A stretch of 64,000 nt of DNA from Plasmodium coatneyi (lineage: Eukaryota > Apicomplexa > Aconoidasida > Haemosporida > Plasmodiidae), in contig NC_033561.1 in assembly GCF_001680005.1 (NCBI RefSeq), positions 682,001 through 746,000 on the forward strand, in the 5' to 3' direction. Every line of letters begins with the position of its first letter. Within the stretch, counting starts at the first letter, position 1. Under the pieces are notes generated by a model. It searched no databases. It worked only from the letters and a program-made list of their open reading frames with translations, and had not been told where the DNA came from. Positions 33,464-45,188 of the stretch are shown here, piece by piece. Position numbers and translations under genes: made by a program.

Positions 33464-35944
33464 TCACCCGTGCTGGGCAAACGTCTGGTAATATAATCCG
33501 TCGCCTTTGGGGCCCCCGACGGGCAGCAGCCACAGAAGGATGTTGTCTCCCTGGGGAGTGCACAAAAAGGGGGAATGTTACCACAGGTTGGTGCGTTCGC
33601 TCTGGGAAGGTTTTCTATCATTGAGTAACTTCATCGGAGGGAGGCCTTGTCACCTCCTCCCCTCTCGTATTTTATTTTATTTTTTATTTTTTTTTTTTTG
33701 TCAACTCACCAAAACTTGATTGAAATTCTCCTCCACGCCCAAGTCGTACATGCTTTTCTTGTCTCTCTTCCCAATCTGAAAAGGTGCTCATGCAGAACAG
33801 TGGTGGTGGTGGGGAGTTCCATGTGAAGACATGATCACATCTACACACTTTGGGACATGCTCATTTTGCTAAAGGTGAAGTGGGCCTCTTCCCATATTAA
33901 TAATCCATGGGGGAGTAAATTTCTCACCACACAAAACTCCAGGGTCGTATAATTGTGGGCAGTCAAATACAGATGGAACAGGAAGAAGGGGAAGATAATC
34001 CTAGCAACGCATGTGTGGGGAAAAGAAAAGTTAAAATGATGGTGAGGTGAATTCCGTAGGGGAAAGACTCCCCCGTGTGGATGAAGCCCATGTATCTGAT
34101 CAGTTCATCCCAAGTGGATAACCCACAATGTGTGACTTTTTTTTTGTTCCACTTCTCTCCATCTTGGAGTCTACTCCCCGTGGGGCCCCTTCATAAATGA
34201 GAAAGCCTTACAGCAGGATGACGGCAGCAAGGACGATCTCCAGAAAAATATAAAAAACTTCATTAAAGAGGACGTTCGGGTTTGCATACAAGTCCGGGAA
34301 GGACGAGTGACAGTTGACCTCCACATATAGGCAACATAGGTTCGCATAGAAAAGACTTAACAGAAAAAATTTGTAGTTGTAGTGACCCACGCCATTTGCG
34401 ACCTGCAAGGGGGGGAGGAAGAGAAGCACGCACACAGGAAAATCTGTGCATACTTAGACGAGCTTACACTTTTCTACCTCCCCATTTGGTTGTTCTTATT
34501 TTTTTCCTTTTTTTTGGGGGCACACATTGTCCCCCCTTCTGATGCGATACAACAGTTGACAGTGCCGGTTCTGCTAATGGGGGTGCATTTTTAGGAGATT
34601 AAATTCCCCACCCAGGGACAGTAGTGGTCCATTTTTAGTATATTCCTTTTGGTGGCTCTGCGGTGGGTGAGGGGAGCACAGAGGTGTGCATATAAGTGGT
34701 CAAAAATTTTCACGTTTGTATGATCTCCTTCGTCTTCCCACGGTATATACACGTTCGTTGGACTGCTCACCTGCAGTAGTGGGCCCGATCCGGCTTGTAC
34801 TTCTTCTCGTGTGTGCAGTATCGGAGCTCGCCTAGAGGGGAAGGAACATACAACAAACAAATGGATAATCCATACATAAGGGCACAAGTCGAAGAAGCGG
34901 GAGAGATATTTGTAGATACCCACATGATGCCTCCGCAAAGTGGTCATGAAATCGCCCTGCTTCATGTTTACCATTTTGTCCTCGCTCCTTTATTCTGCTG
35001 ACGTCCGGCTCGATGGTCCACTCATGGGTGTCTTTTAGGCAATAGACAAGGGGTCAGGAAAAAACATTGCACATGGTTGGACTAGGATGATATGGGTTGG
35101 TGCCCCTATTGAGGGAACCTAATTCATGTTTAGCAGGACTCCACACACATTGTTATCCAACGTGACTGTAATAGATGCATATGAGATTTCGTCCCTGTCG
35201 CCCCATCAGGAAGGTACTCACTGGGGATGCTACCAGGGTCCACCGTGTACGTTTTGTAAAAGGACCAGATGAAGAGGAATAGCAAAACGTGAACTGGAAA
35301 AGAAGCGAAAAAGTACAAATTATAGGTGTAGTGTTACAGGGGGGGCAGTCTGCAACGAGATAATCAGGCACATTTAAATATAGGCACAGACATGGTTTAT
35401 TATTTCACCCGTAGGGGGTGCGTCTACCCCTTACACGTTAGCAGCTTGGTGTAGCCCTCATTCAACAGGTCGCTGTCCACGTACTGCTTCTGGACGTTTA
35501 TTTGGAGCAGAACCATGCAGTAGAACTGGGGGTGGGCGGATGAAAAAGGGGAAGGGGCAATGCTGAACGTTTTGTGCATGTAGGTAGGTTTCGCGCATGT
35601 AGGTAGGTTTCACGCATGTAGGTAGGATTAACGTATGTAGGTAGATTTGCGGGAGGGGGGGTTGTTCTTATGGGCCTGCCGCTACGAACTCATGATTTCC
35701 TCTCCACCAGACTGTTTTTACCGTGACAAATATTGAATACATGACGAGGGTTACCAGGCCTATCAGCTGAATGAATCAGGTTGGGAAGTGAAATGTGCAC
35801 GCCTGTCCATGCGGGGAGGGAGATCGACCAAAGCACGTGTGGGCATTACTTTACGGACGAATTGCGAAGATGAGAAAAATGTTTTCATACCATTACGGGT
35901 AGCAGTTGCCTTATTTCCTTGGGGGGCTTCTCCACCTCTTTCAT
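33464..35944 (-). CDS. DHHC-family palmitoyltransferase with DHYC active site, 11 exons
   Basis: Exons: 35891-35944, 35722-35766, 35435-35525, 35222-35293, 34972-35031, 34771-34831, 34612-34657, 34212-34402, 33928-34000, 33710-33775, 33464-33550; GT-AG, phase-consistent, 281 residues. Two N-terminal membrane segments (LIGLVTLVMYSIFVTFYC, HVLLFLFIWSFYKTY) are followed by the family DPGSIP motif. The cysteine-rich core is RYCTHEKKYKPDRAHYC then KMDHYCPWVANGVGHYNYKF, with catalytic C141 in D138-H-Y-C. Two more membrane segments, a TTxE motif (TTLEF) and GDNILLWLLPV at the end follow. The enzyme attaches palmitate to cysteines of membrane proteins, probably in ER, Golgi or rhoptry membranes. Four usual zinc-ligand cysteines are replaced (E116, T130, N133, G148), leaving C113, H125, C127, H139 and C141. 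Confidence 0.88.
35578..35650. repeat. Imperfect 19-bp tandem repeat in a palmitoyltransferase intron
   Basis: About four copies of a unit like GCATGTAGGTAGGTTTCGC in the intron between exons 2 and 3 of the minus-strand gene. Copies differ by a few bases. Confidence 0.75.
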
Positions 35945-36418
35945 TTTGGAAATATTATTATTTTATTATTTTTTTGAAGTGCGGGGATGTGTACAACACA
36001 CACGCAGGTTAATACAAAGTTGTATGGACAGTTGTGCTACGAGCAACAACAACGGAGGGGATGTTGTATGATAAACAAAGAAAAAAAAAAAAAAATTCCT
36101 TTTTCCTTACATTTGTCGTTCCACGTTGTTTCTGCAAAATCGGGTGGATACAACTTGATCTGGACAGGAGTTCACGTTACGCAACTGATACACAGATGGT
36201 ACTAGCGCAAATGTTACATCCAGCCATGCCCTTCCAACAGGAACGAAACCCAAATGGCACACAGAAGGGGTTAACGATAGGCAGGCCAATAATGGGATAC
36301 CTCCCTTTCCATGTAATTACACTGTACAGATCGCGCCTACAATAAATATGTGTGCATAATTTTTTTTTTTCACGTATATGAGACGGCATCGAAACAAATG
36401 ATCCATTCGTGCTAAAGT
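35945..36418. promoter_or_regulatory. Divergent promoter region, palmitoyltransferase (-) / putative small gene (+)
   Basis: About 470 bases separate the two start codons. Contains an A-run at 36080-36095 and T-run at 36360-36370. Promoter role is inferred from position only. Confidence 0.45.
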
Positions 36419-37292
36419 ATGGACTGGTTCCACGTCCTTAAACGAACGATGGTAAGTTTTCCAGTGAGCAAAATTTTAAGCCACCCATTTGAATGCGCGA
36501 AGGAGGAACACGAAGCGGATTCTCCATGAAGTGTTCCACTGTTCGCGTTTTAATTCATGGGATGGAAAAAAAAAAAAAGGACAGCTTTTTTGCTTAGCTT
36601 ATGTCGTACCTAATTGCAGGGGAGCTGCTTAAATTGGGTCTATTTGCACGTTCACGTAGATCACAATTGGGCAAAAGTTGCGACGGGGGAATAAATAGAA
36701 GAATGTTGACCTGATGAGATAGCTTAATGTTTTTACGACCTGTATACATCCTTCCTTCAAATGGGAAGGGTACACTGAGAAGATATATCCTTTACATTTT
36801 TGGAGGCCTTTCTTTCCAATGTGACGACACATGCACAGATGGGGGAGCATCCTCTTCTCCCCTTCTGCGTCACTACGCCTTAAGACTTCAAGGGGAAAAT
36901 AAAAAAACTACGTGAATTATTTTTATGTGCATTTGTTCTGAACAAATTGACGTACGTTTTATTTTACGTCAATTTTTTCACCGAAGTGTTGCAAAGCAAC
37001 ATTTTTTGAAGTGCCCCAAGTAGGGAAGCGCGTTTGTAACTTTTTTTTTTTTTCCCTTCGCAGCTGTGTTAAGTTTCCCCTTTTTTTTTGCCAACGATTT
37101 TTCACAATGGGTTTCCCCCTTTTCCGCAGAGTCACCGCGCCAGATCATGTACTTCAAGCAGCTAGCCGGCGTGGGCAAGGTAAAAAAATAAATAAATAAA
37201 TAAATAAATGCCTTTCCCTGCGCGGTGCGAAAGGGAAAACCCCTCTGCAGGATTTCGTAGCAATACAAGAGGCAGCATACCGCAGGGGGGAG
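36419..37292 (+). CDS. Putative small multi-exon gene, 3' end unresolved
   Basis: Not recognised. Three short exons join in phase 0: 36419-36451 (MDWFHVLKRTM, donor GTAAGT), 37132-37179 (SPRQIMYFKQLAGVGK, donor GTAAAA) and 37251-37292 (DFVAIQEAAYRRGE, acceptor CTCTGCAG, possible donor GTGAAT). The 41 residues read as a compact basic and aromatic N-terminus, of the kind seen in small mitochondrial proteins, though that is only an impression. If the third donor is not used, the frame runs on to a stop at about 37363-37368 through a T-run. A further exon could start at 37434. The exons sit head-to-head with the palmitoyltransferase gene, a common spacing here. Confidence 0.45.
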
Positions 37293-38646
37293 GTGAATGT
37301 TTCCTATTACAACGTTGCACTCCCCCGTAGTGGATTGCCAGGGGAAATTTTTTTTTTTTTTTTGAGGGGGAAAATCGAACAACCAAGGTGATTTTCCATG
37401 TCGCACTGCTTTTTTGCTCCGACGGAGGAGCAGTCTATCATGCGGAGGATATGCCCTTGCTCCTGCGTATTTTTTGCTTCTTCTCGTTTTACTGCTTCCC
37501 TGAGCGTTAAGCCTACTTTGAGGGAAAATGCAAAATAGAGGTATACCTCTGGAGGCGGTTAGCCAAATGGAAATAAAAAAAAAAAAAAGGAAACATCCAT
37601 CATGTGACGTACAATTCTTCTTCATGCGCATACGTGTGATACTCCCCACATTATTTTACGGAAATAAATGTTGGGTGAACATTCGGTGGGAGAATCCCTT
37701 TTCTGCACCGTTTGTCGCGCACCCTACATTTTATGTGACCCTGCGCGGCGGTAACGTCGTCCACAGGCATACACAAAAAAAAAAAAAAAAAAAAACAGTT
37801 TAAAGGGGGATGATCCTAAAACATGTAAAAAAAAAAGCATATAAAAATACACTCACATTTATTCACATATATATTTACGTGCGTAACGACGCTGCTGACA
37901 AATGCGCATATGGCAATTTGACATTTTATATCCACCTAAAAGTGGCAACCTTTTCCGGGGTTGAGATTCTTTTCACTTCCCCCCCCGGTGACCGGTAAAA
38001 ATAAGTTTTTTACCAACTATTGTATTGTATACATCCCTTTTTTGTAGCACCGCAAATGAATTGCATATATGCCCATAATTAAGCCAATGTACCTGTGCCA
38101 TAATGTAATATGTAAGTGTATTATAAGTATCCTTTCGTAACTATCAGAGCACGTACAATTTTAAATCATTTTTTTTCTACTTCGCAATTTTGTTGCAAGC
38201 TTTCCCATATTCCCAGTTTTTGCGAAAAAAAAAAAAAATATAAATTTAACAAAATAAAAAAAAATGCGCATGGATAAAAAGAGTTAGAATAAATTTCCCA
38301 TCAACTTGCATAAGTTCTTTCATGTTAATCGTTAGTGACCTTTTTTAGCGATCCCCCCAAAGCGCAAGCGCAACTAATTTTTTTTTTTTTTTTAGCAACG
38401 TTTTTGAAAAAATATATATAAAAAAAAAAAAATCCTTGAGGAGAAAGTTTTTTCTTTTCCCTTTATGAAATTATTCCTCCCTGCGAATTCAGCAACTTTG
38501 GAGTGAACCTCATTTACTGTGACATTCCGCCAAGTGGAGAATCTCACGTAGAGGCCACCCCCCCTCCTACGTCAAGCGCATACGTAAATACGTGTTCATA
38601 TACGTACATATATAAACATATTCCTACACGCCGCCCTCACGCAACA
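37293..38646. other. Upstream region of RPL3
   Basis: Contains possible last exon(s) of the preceding small gene and the RPL3 promoter and leader. The sequence becomes very AT-rich from about 37800. A T-run (38379-38394) lies about 250 bases before the RPL3 start. The RPL3 frame is open back to 38503 but the ATG at 38647 is the conserved start. Confidence 0.55.
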
Positions 38647-39807
38647 ATGTCGCATCGTAAGTTCGAGAGGCCTCGCCACGGTTCGCTTGGATTTCTGCCA
38701 AGGAAAAGGTGCAAAAGATTGAGAGGAAAAATCAGATCCTTCCCAAAGGATGACAAGGAGAAGCCCCCCCACTTTACGGCATTCATGGGCTACAAAGCTG
38801 GTATGACCCACATCGTAAGGGAAGTAGATAAACCAGGTTCGAAATTACACAAAAAGGAGATTGTAGAAGCCTGTACCATTATCGAATGTGCCCCAATGGT
38901 TGTCGTTGGAATGGTTGGATATAGAGAAACACCAAAGGGACTGAGAATACTCACCACCGTATGGGCAAACCACGTTTCCGACGAGTTCAGAAGAAGATAC
39001 TACAAAAACTGGTACAAGAGTGACAAGAAGGCATTTACCAAAGCTTTGATGGTGCCCAAGCTAACCAAGGAAAGTCTCTACAAGAGGATAGAAAAATACT
39101 GCACTGTGTTAAGAGCCGTTTGTCACACGCAACCATCGAAGACGCCCTTAAGCATGAAAAAGGCACACATCATGGAAATCCAAATTAATGGAGGTGGCAT
39201 GAAAGCGAAAATTGACTTTTTGAAAGAACTCATGGAGAAAAATTTACCCGTGTCGAATGTATTTAATACGAATGAAATGATCGACGTGATTAGTGTGACT
39301 AAGGGACATGGTACGAAAGGTGTGGTCAGCAGATATGGCGTGAAAAGATTACCAAGAAAAACACACAGAGGATTGAGGAAAGTTGCTTGTATTGGTGCAT
39401 GGCATCCTGCCAGGGTACAATTTCAAGTACCCAGACATGGACAAAAAGGCTATTTCCACCGAACTGAAAGAAATAAAAAAATTTACAGAATTGGCCTTAA
39501 GAAGGATAAAAACAACGCGTCAACCGATGCTGATATTACTGAGAAGAAAATTACCCCCATGGGTGGCTTCCCACATTATGGTGTGGTCAATGAGGATTTT
39601 ATCTTGCTGAAAGGTTGCGTTGCTGGTACGAAGAAGAGACCAATCACGCTGCGAAAAACATTGGTACCACAAGTGTCGAGAGATGCCTTAGCGGAAATTT
39701 CACTCAAATTTATCGACACATCCTCCAAGATTGGACATGGAAGATTCCAAACCAGTGAGGAAAAAACTAAGTACTATGGACCTCTGAAGAAGGACTTGAA
39801 GGCTTAA
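38647..39807 (+). CDS. RPL3: 60S ribosomal protein L3 (uL3)
   Basis: Single exon, 386 residues, the normal cytosolic uL3 length. It starts MSHRKFERPRHGSLGFLPRK, the near-universal eukaryotic L3 N-terminus, and contains MGYKAGMTHIVRE, SVTKGHGTKGVVSRYGVKRL and GAWHPARVQFQVPRHGQ, which line the peptidyl-transferase side of the 60S subunit. The histidine in the last motif is the one modified in yeast. The upstream in-frame extension lacks similarity. Codons are more uniform than in neighbouring genes, as expected for a highly expressed gene. Confidence 0.98.
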   Translation: MSHRKFERPRHGSLGFLPRKRCKRLRGKIRSFPKDDKEKPPHFTAFMGYKAGMTHIVREVDKPGSKLHKKEIVEACTIIECAPMVVVGMVGYRETPKGLRILTTVWANHVSDEFRRRYYKNWYKSDKKAFTKALMVPKLTKESLYKRIEKYCTVLRAVCHTQPSKTPLSMKKAHIMEIQINGGGMKAKIDFLKELMEKNLPVSNVFNTNEMIDVISVTKGHGTKGVVSRYGVKRLPRKTHRGLRKVACIGAWHPARVQFQVPRHGQKGYFHRTERNKKIYRIGLKKDKNNASTDADITEKKITPMGGFPHYGVVNEDFILLKGCVAGTKKRPITLRKTLVPQVSRDALAEISLKFIDTSSKIGHGRFQTSEEKTKYYGPLKKDLKA

Positions 39808-41288
39808 GAAGGGGAAAGCGGCCAAGGGATAGCTAATTCTGCCAAATCGCCCAATCGTTCACGCGCGGAAAAGGAGAACAATGTGCATAAAAAATGCCCC
39901 TTTATTGAGAGAGACCAACAACTGGGGTGCCGTGGGGTATATTGCATTTGGCTGAATGATGAACTAGCCAAAATGGACTTTTAAAAAAAAAAAAATACGC
40001 CAAATGTGGCTTTTCGCATGAACTGTTCAGAAAATTTCCTCTTTTTTTTTGCCCATTTTTAGCCCTTTTCTTCATTTTTTCATCTGTGTGCAATTTTTTT
40101 TTTTTTTTACCACCTGCTCACCATCCATTTTAAACACGTTCAGGTAAAAAGCTAAGCAAAATAACTAACCAAAAAGAGAAAAAAAAAAAAAAACTTCTAA
40201 AAAGTATACCTATGTAAATATTAATCAACATATGTAACTGCGCAGACGCGGATAACGCGGGATCACCTTGTGGGGGGAAATTACCAAATGCTTGGGGGGG
40301 CGTTACGGTAATTGCCCTTCCACTGGAGGAGAGAACTTTCAAAGCAGTAGCAAACAACTTCGGGGTGGAATTCATCCCCATGGTAATTTCCATCTGGAAA
40401 TTTCCCCTTGGTTGTAATAACCCTAAACAATAGTTCCACTCTCGCGATCACTTAAACCTTCGGCTTAGCTGCGCTCCCGTTTGGGGCACATTTTTTTGCT
40501 CATTTTTTTTGGCGCATTTCTGCGGGGATATGCCAATTAAACGCTAAACAATTACCCACTTGCGTATATCCCCCTTCACAATTTCTCGACCTGAGAGCAT
40601 GCCTTTTTTTCTCCCTCAAGTGTGCGCGCATAAGTTCGCGCAAAATTTAGCTGCCAGCCAAGGGAAATTTTTTCATGACCCTAAGTGGGCGCGTAAAAAT
40701 GGCAAGCATTAGAGGGAGGCCTCCGCGAAACGTAAAGCTTGTTGGAAGTTTTAAGGCGGCGCTTGATATTGCGCAAGTGCTAAAGAGAATTGTGCCGTGT
40801 TCCATGTTTCGTGTGCACTTGGACGTGTGCATGTGTAAAGCCGAGTGGTAAGCCTTTTCCCCGGTGCGAACAGCCCGAGGCACGAAAAAGCGCATAAGGG
40901 CGTGTAGTTTTTTATTTTCCGATATATCCGCTCAAAACAATGTTTTTTCCGCCGCGAAGAGCAGTATATCCTAAGTTAAGCAAAAAAAATTCTGCACCTC
41001 TCGAATTAGTGACTTCTTGAATTATCTGCTTGGTCACTCCATCCTTTGGCCGCTTCTTTACCTCTCCACTGCGCATCACCAGCTCTTCACTTTAAACCCC
41101 CCCAATTTGCAAAAATAGCAATTTGAAATTCACGCACTGGGAAAAAAAAAGTGTATACACTTCTGCAAGCCCTAAAAACTTTACACCTCTGTGTGCACAT
41201 TTTGGGGCCTTTTCCGTTTTCCCCCTTTTTTTCTTGTTTTCCTCGATTTTCCTATTTTCCCCATTTTGAGCGTCGCCCGGCACACCAA
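39808..41288. other. Intergenic region between RPL3 and centrin-3
   Basis: About 1.5 kb, both flanking genes +, so it holds the RPL3 3' end and the centrin promoter. Poly(A) runs at 39983-39995 and 40178-40193 and poly(T) near 40097-40108. No supported gene. Confidence 0.6.
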
Positions 41289-42653
41289 ATGATTAGCAGA
41301 AAAAGCGAAGTCGCTAATTTCACCCCGAGGGCCATTACGAATAGGCCTATAAGTAGTAACCGACGGAGGGGTAGGAACGAAATAACGGAGGAACAAAAGA
41401 ATGAGATAAAGGAAGCTTTCGATTTATTTGACACGGAAAAAACGGGGAAAATCGACTACCATGAGTTGAAGGTATGGCGCGCTAATGGGTAGCGAGCTCC
41501 CTTTCGTGTGAACGGCACCGCGAGTTGTACCACCTTCAATTATAGCTGCCTTTTTACGAAAGAATATCGTGAGGACGGGGGAGGGCAATAAACGAACGGA
41601 GATGCATCAACGCACTGCAATCGAGGCAGTAAAAATAAGACGTCTCTAGATCGTCCTCTTTTTTCTCTATGCAAGAAGCTTGCTCAACTGTACAACATGA
41701 CTTACGTTACACCCCACTGTTTGGGTACCCCCATTTTAATCCCCCTTTCTGCTTTTTTTTCCTATATATGTTTCCTTCAGGTGGCAATAAGAGCACTTGG
41801 GTTTGACATAAAGAAGGCAGACGTTTTGGAACTCATGAGGGAATACGATAAATCCAATTCGGGCTATATAGACTACAATGATTTTCTGGACATTAGTAAG
41901 TCGACCGGAAGGGGGAAATATGATGGGTGGGCCAGTGGTGACTCCCCAAGGTGAAGTTGCCTAGACGAAGAGGGACATAAAAAAAAGGGAGGGTAGAAAT
42001 TTACGCACGTTGTTATTCCGTAGAAAAGACTACACTTTTTTTTCTTTATTTATGTTCCCATTTAGTGACGCAGAAGATCGGGGACAGAGACCCAACGGAG
42101 GAAATAATCAAAGCGTTTAAACTGTTTGACGATGACGACACGGGTAGGAATTTTTACAACACTGATCGGGGATGGAATGACTTTCTTTTCCCTTTTCTTA
42201 TGTCCCAATTTGCCATTTCACTGTGGTGCAGCAGGGCGAATGTGCAATTGAATTGCTATTCCGGTTTTCCGCCATATGATTTGCATTTTCTCCTGTAGAG
42301 GATGAGGTGGACTGATTTGCACACCCCTCTAGACATATTTTTTTTCACGTTCCAAATTGACCCAACTTTGCAGGAAAAATATCGCTAAAGAATTTGCGGA
42401 GGGTGTCCCGAGAACTGGTGAGAAGAGCGGGCAACCGGCCGACCAACGCGTTGCCATTGCGTACAATGCATTTGTAGATCGCTCACACAATATTCACACA
42501 ATAATCACGCACCACTAACACACACCCCCGCAGGGAGAAAACCTATCCGACGACGAACTGCAAGCGATGATAGACGAATTTGACAAGGACATGGACGGAG
42601 AAATTAGCCAAGAGGAATTCTTCAGCATAATGAAACAAACCAGTCTTTACTGA
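41289..42653 (+). CDS. CEN3: Centrin-3, EF-hand calcium-binding protein, 5 exons
   Basis: Exons 41289-41471, 41781-41895, 42066-42143, 42374-42417 and 42534-42653; 179 residues. Four EF-hands in order: DLFDTEKTGKIDYHELK, EYDKSNSGYIDYNDF, LFDDDDTGKISLKNL and EFDKDMDGEISQEEF. The protein ends KQTSLY, the classic centrin C-terminus. The N-terminal 30 residues are basic and variable. Centrins mark centriolar plaques, the microtubule-organising centres of schizogony, and basal bodies in male gametes. Of the parasite's centrins, CEN3 is chosen from length and from recalled neighbourhood with RPL3. Intron positions interrupt EF-hands 2 and 3. The SPO11 gene follows 310 bases downstream on the same strand. 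Confidence 0.93.
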
Positions 42654-42962
42654 TTGGAAATTTGTGTATGTCCCTGTGTGCAATTTTTTTTTTTTTTTTT
42701 TTTTTTAAATTTTGCCTGACCTGTACATACACTTTTGGTGAGTCATTCAACCGGTTTGCTACGTTTTTTCCTCGATTTGCTTGCCTATGCATTAAGGCCG
42801 TGGGAACATAACACATGAATCAGCATTCACGTTCTTTCGTTTATGCAACTATGCATGTTCGATCGATGTGCAACAACTGTGTGCTTTGTAAAAGTTGTTT
42901 TTGTTAACTTTTTTTTTCGCCCAAAATTAAAAGGCGCATCGATTGGCGTATCATTCCAAACG
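42654..42962. other. Short intergenic region with T-run and shared repeat
   Basis: Contains 23 T residues (42684-42706) followed by AAATTTTGCCTGAC. A 36-base copy of this combination occurs in the RPB7 intron at 46835-46870. No gene seen. Confidence 0.7.
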
Positions 42963-45095
42963 ATGGATAGACACGGGGTTGACAAGTGCAAGATATTTGA
43001 AGGTTACCGGGCGTACACAAGAGGGCACATGTAGACGCATATATACATGTGTGCACATGTGTTTGGGTGCCCGGCCGACCTCAACTGGGTGAGCTTACCT
43101 ACGCGGCCTGCCCAATTAAGTTCCATTTTCTCACGTGCCGTGCCCAACAAATTCCCGCTCGCAGAAATAGAGGACTTTGTCCTCCACGTAATGTCCTGGT
43201 TGTTGAGCTTTGACGTGGATATTTTTAAGGCCAACTCGGAGAAGCAGTACCCCCGCAGCCTCCTCAATCGGCGCCTCGTGGGGCTCTGCAGGAGTGCGTA
43301 CATGCGTAGAGACCTGCCGAAGCATGCTTACAGTTACGCCTGTGTATTTTAATTCGCCCTCCCTTTGTGTCCATTCCGTTCATGTCATGTCACTCTCCCC
43401 CCGTCCCTCAGCCGTATCGGTGGTACAGCTCGTCAACGACTTGGTCATCCAGGTTTAAATTAAAAAGGGGAGAAAAATGAGAAGTGGCTACACGGAGAGG
43501 CAACTCCCAAATGTATAATCCAAATGAGTACCCCTTCCTGTTGGGAAATGGGACTGACTAACTTAGCCCCCTCTCATGGACGCCCATTTTGCTTTCCCCC
43601 TCATTAAGGACAAAAGTTGCACGCAGAGGGAAATATACTACAAGCTGTACAACCTCTTCAGCGAGCAGTGTCAAGCGAATCGGCACATCCTGGTGAGGGG
43701 AGCATCCACGTGGAAGCACCCCTATGGGGGAGCAACCTAATGGGAGGGTTATCCTCTCAGTGTGACAACTTTGCATGCGCACCCCACCCTCTTTAGCACG
43801 TTTGCCACATCTTGGGATTTCCCAGGGCATCCCTGAATGTCTATGCCTCGGAAAAAGGTTCCCTCAATGAGGAGCGCGCCGTTTCGCGCGTGAAAATGGG
43901 TGTCTTCTGGGGGGGGTCACATACATGTGTATATATATGAACATGTGTATGTTCGTGTATATCATCGTGCACGTGCCACCCCCTCCCACGTAGTTTCCCC
44001 GTGGGTAAATTCCAACGTGGACTACTTCACTTGAACACTCAGGGTGCATAGGAGGTCTCCTCGTGCTTCGAAAGAACAACGAGCGTTTGAATCTGAACGA
44101 AGTGGGTACGTCCCAGGGGAGTATCTGCGAAGTGCATGTCGAACATGCCAAACGTGGACAACTCATTCGCCACAACCTCCAACAAATATCCACTCTTACA
44201 GAAAACGGGTTAATGATTAATGACAGCCTTTTAAATGTCGATCAAGTGGAGAGTCAAGCAAACTACATACTCGTGGTGGAAAAATATTCGCTATATCAGA
44301 AGCTTTGCGAAAAGCAGATATGGAATGTACTTTGAAAGAACTACATGAGGGGGGTAACCCACCACGTGTCGACACGCACCTATACATATGCACATGTGAC
44401 GGTTCCCATTTTACTTCCTATTGGGTGAAATGTTCCCATCACCTGTAGCATTTTTTTTTTTTTCTTCACGCCAGATTTTGCCCTGCATTTTAATAACCGG
44501 GAAAGGAGTGCCAGATTTTTCCACCCGGAAAATTATTTGCGAGTTGGTGGAACTCTTCCAACTGGAGGTAGGTAGCGCGCCTGCGTCGCTGGGCTGTCTT
44601 CGTGTGGGGAGGAAATTCCCTTGACCAGTCAACCTGTCATTCTGAGGCACTCCATGGGCAGCTTCTAACGTAGCTGCACGCTACGCGTCCATTTATATTT
44701 CCCCTTTTCGAATTCCCCCCCTGCAGTGCGTCTACGTGGGGGACTACGACCCCTACGGCTTCCGAATATACTTGAGCTACAAGGAGGGCTGCAAAACTAA
44801 TGAAGACGACATCTTCGCTTGTCCCGATATGCGATGGGTTGGCATGAACTTTCAGGACATAGAGCTTATCCCCAAGGAGGCCCTCCTGGCGTTATCCAAG
44901 AGGGACAAAAATGTCTTGCGCAACATGCTAAATGGTGACAGCCCTAAGTGCAGTGCAAAGGTGAGAAGCGAAATCATCCAAATGGAAAAGCTGAGTAAGA
45001 AATTTGAAATAGAGGCTATGGAGTCTTTGGGTACGGACTTCTTCATCCGGGAGTATTTGATTCGAAGGGTAATGCGAAGGGAGTGGGCCTCCTAA
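42963..45095 (+). CDS. SPO11: SPO11 / topoisomerase VI subunit A-like meiotic DNA-cleaving protein, 9 exons
   Basis: Exons 42963-43002, 43165-43293, 43412-43452, 43609-43692, 43797-43857, 44043-44105, 44202-44326, 44475-44567 and 44727-45095; 334 residues. The winged-helix part carries QREIYYKLYNLF with the catalytic tyrosine pair that forms the covalent link to DNA. The Toprim part carries YILVVEKYSLY (metal-binding Glu), ILITGKGVPDFSTR and VGDYDPYGFRIY (Asp pair). It should make the double-strand breaks that start meiotic recombination after fertilisation in the mosquito. The intron 44106-44201 is 96 nt with no stop in frame, so its splicing is judged from its donor GTACGT and acceptor TTACAG. 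The end (REYLIRR) is at the usual family terminus. Confidence 0.87.
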
Positions 45096-45188
45096 GGGGG
45101 GGAAGCTAGTTGTAGAAGCGAAGTGGGAAAACAAAGTGGGGACAGATCTTTCCCCTTCCTGGGAAATTCGTTACGAAATCATGATTAT

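Noticed and set aside
36978..37649. 223-codon minus-strand frame
   Set aside because: Crosses multiple homopolymers and overlaps plausible + strand exons; the protein is unstructured Lys/Phe text without motif.
38503..38646. N-terminal extension of RPL3
   Set aside because: The universal L3 start MSHRKFERP begins at 38647; upstream residues have no similarity.
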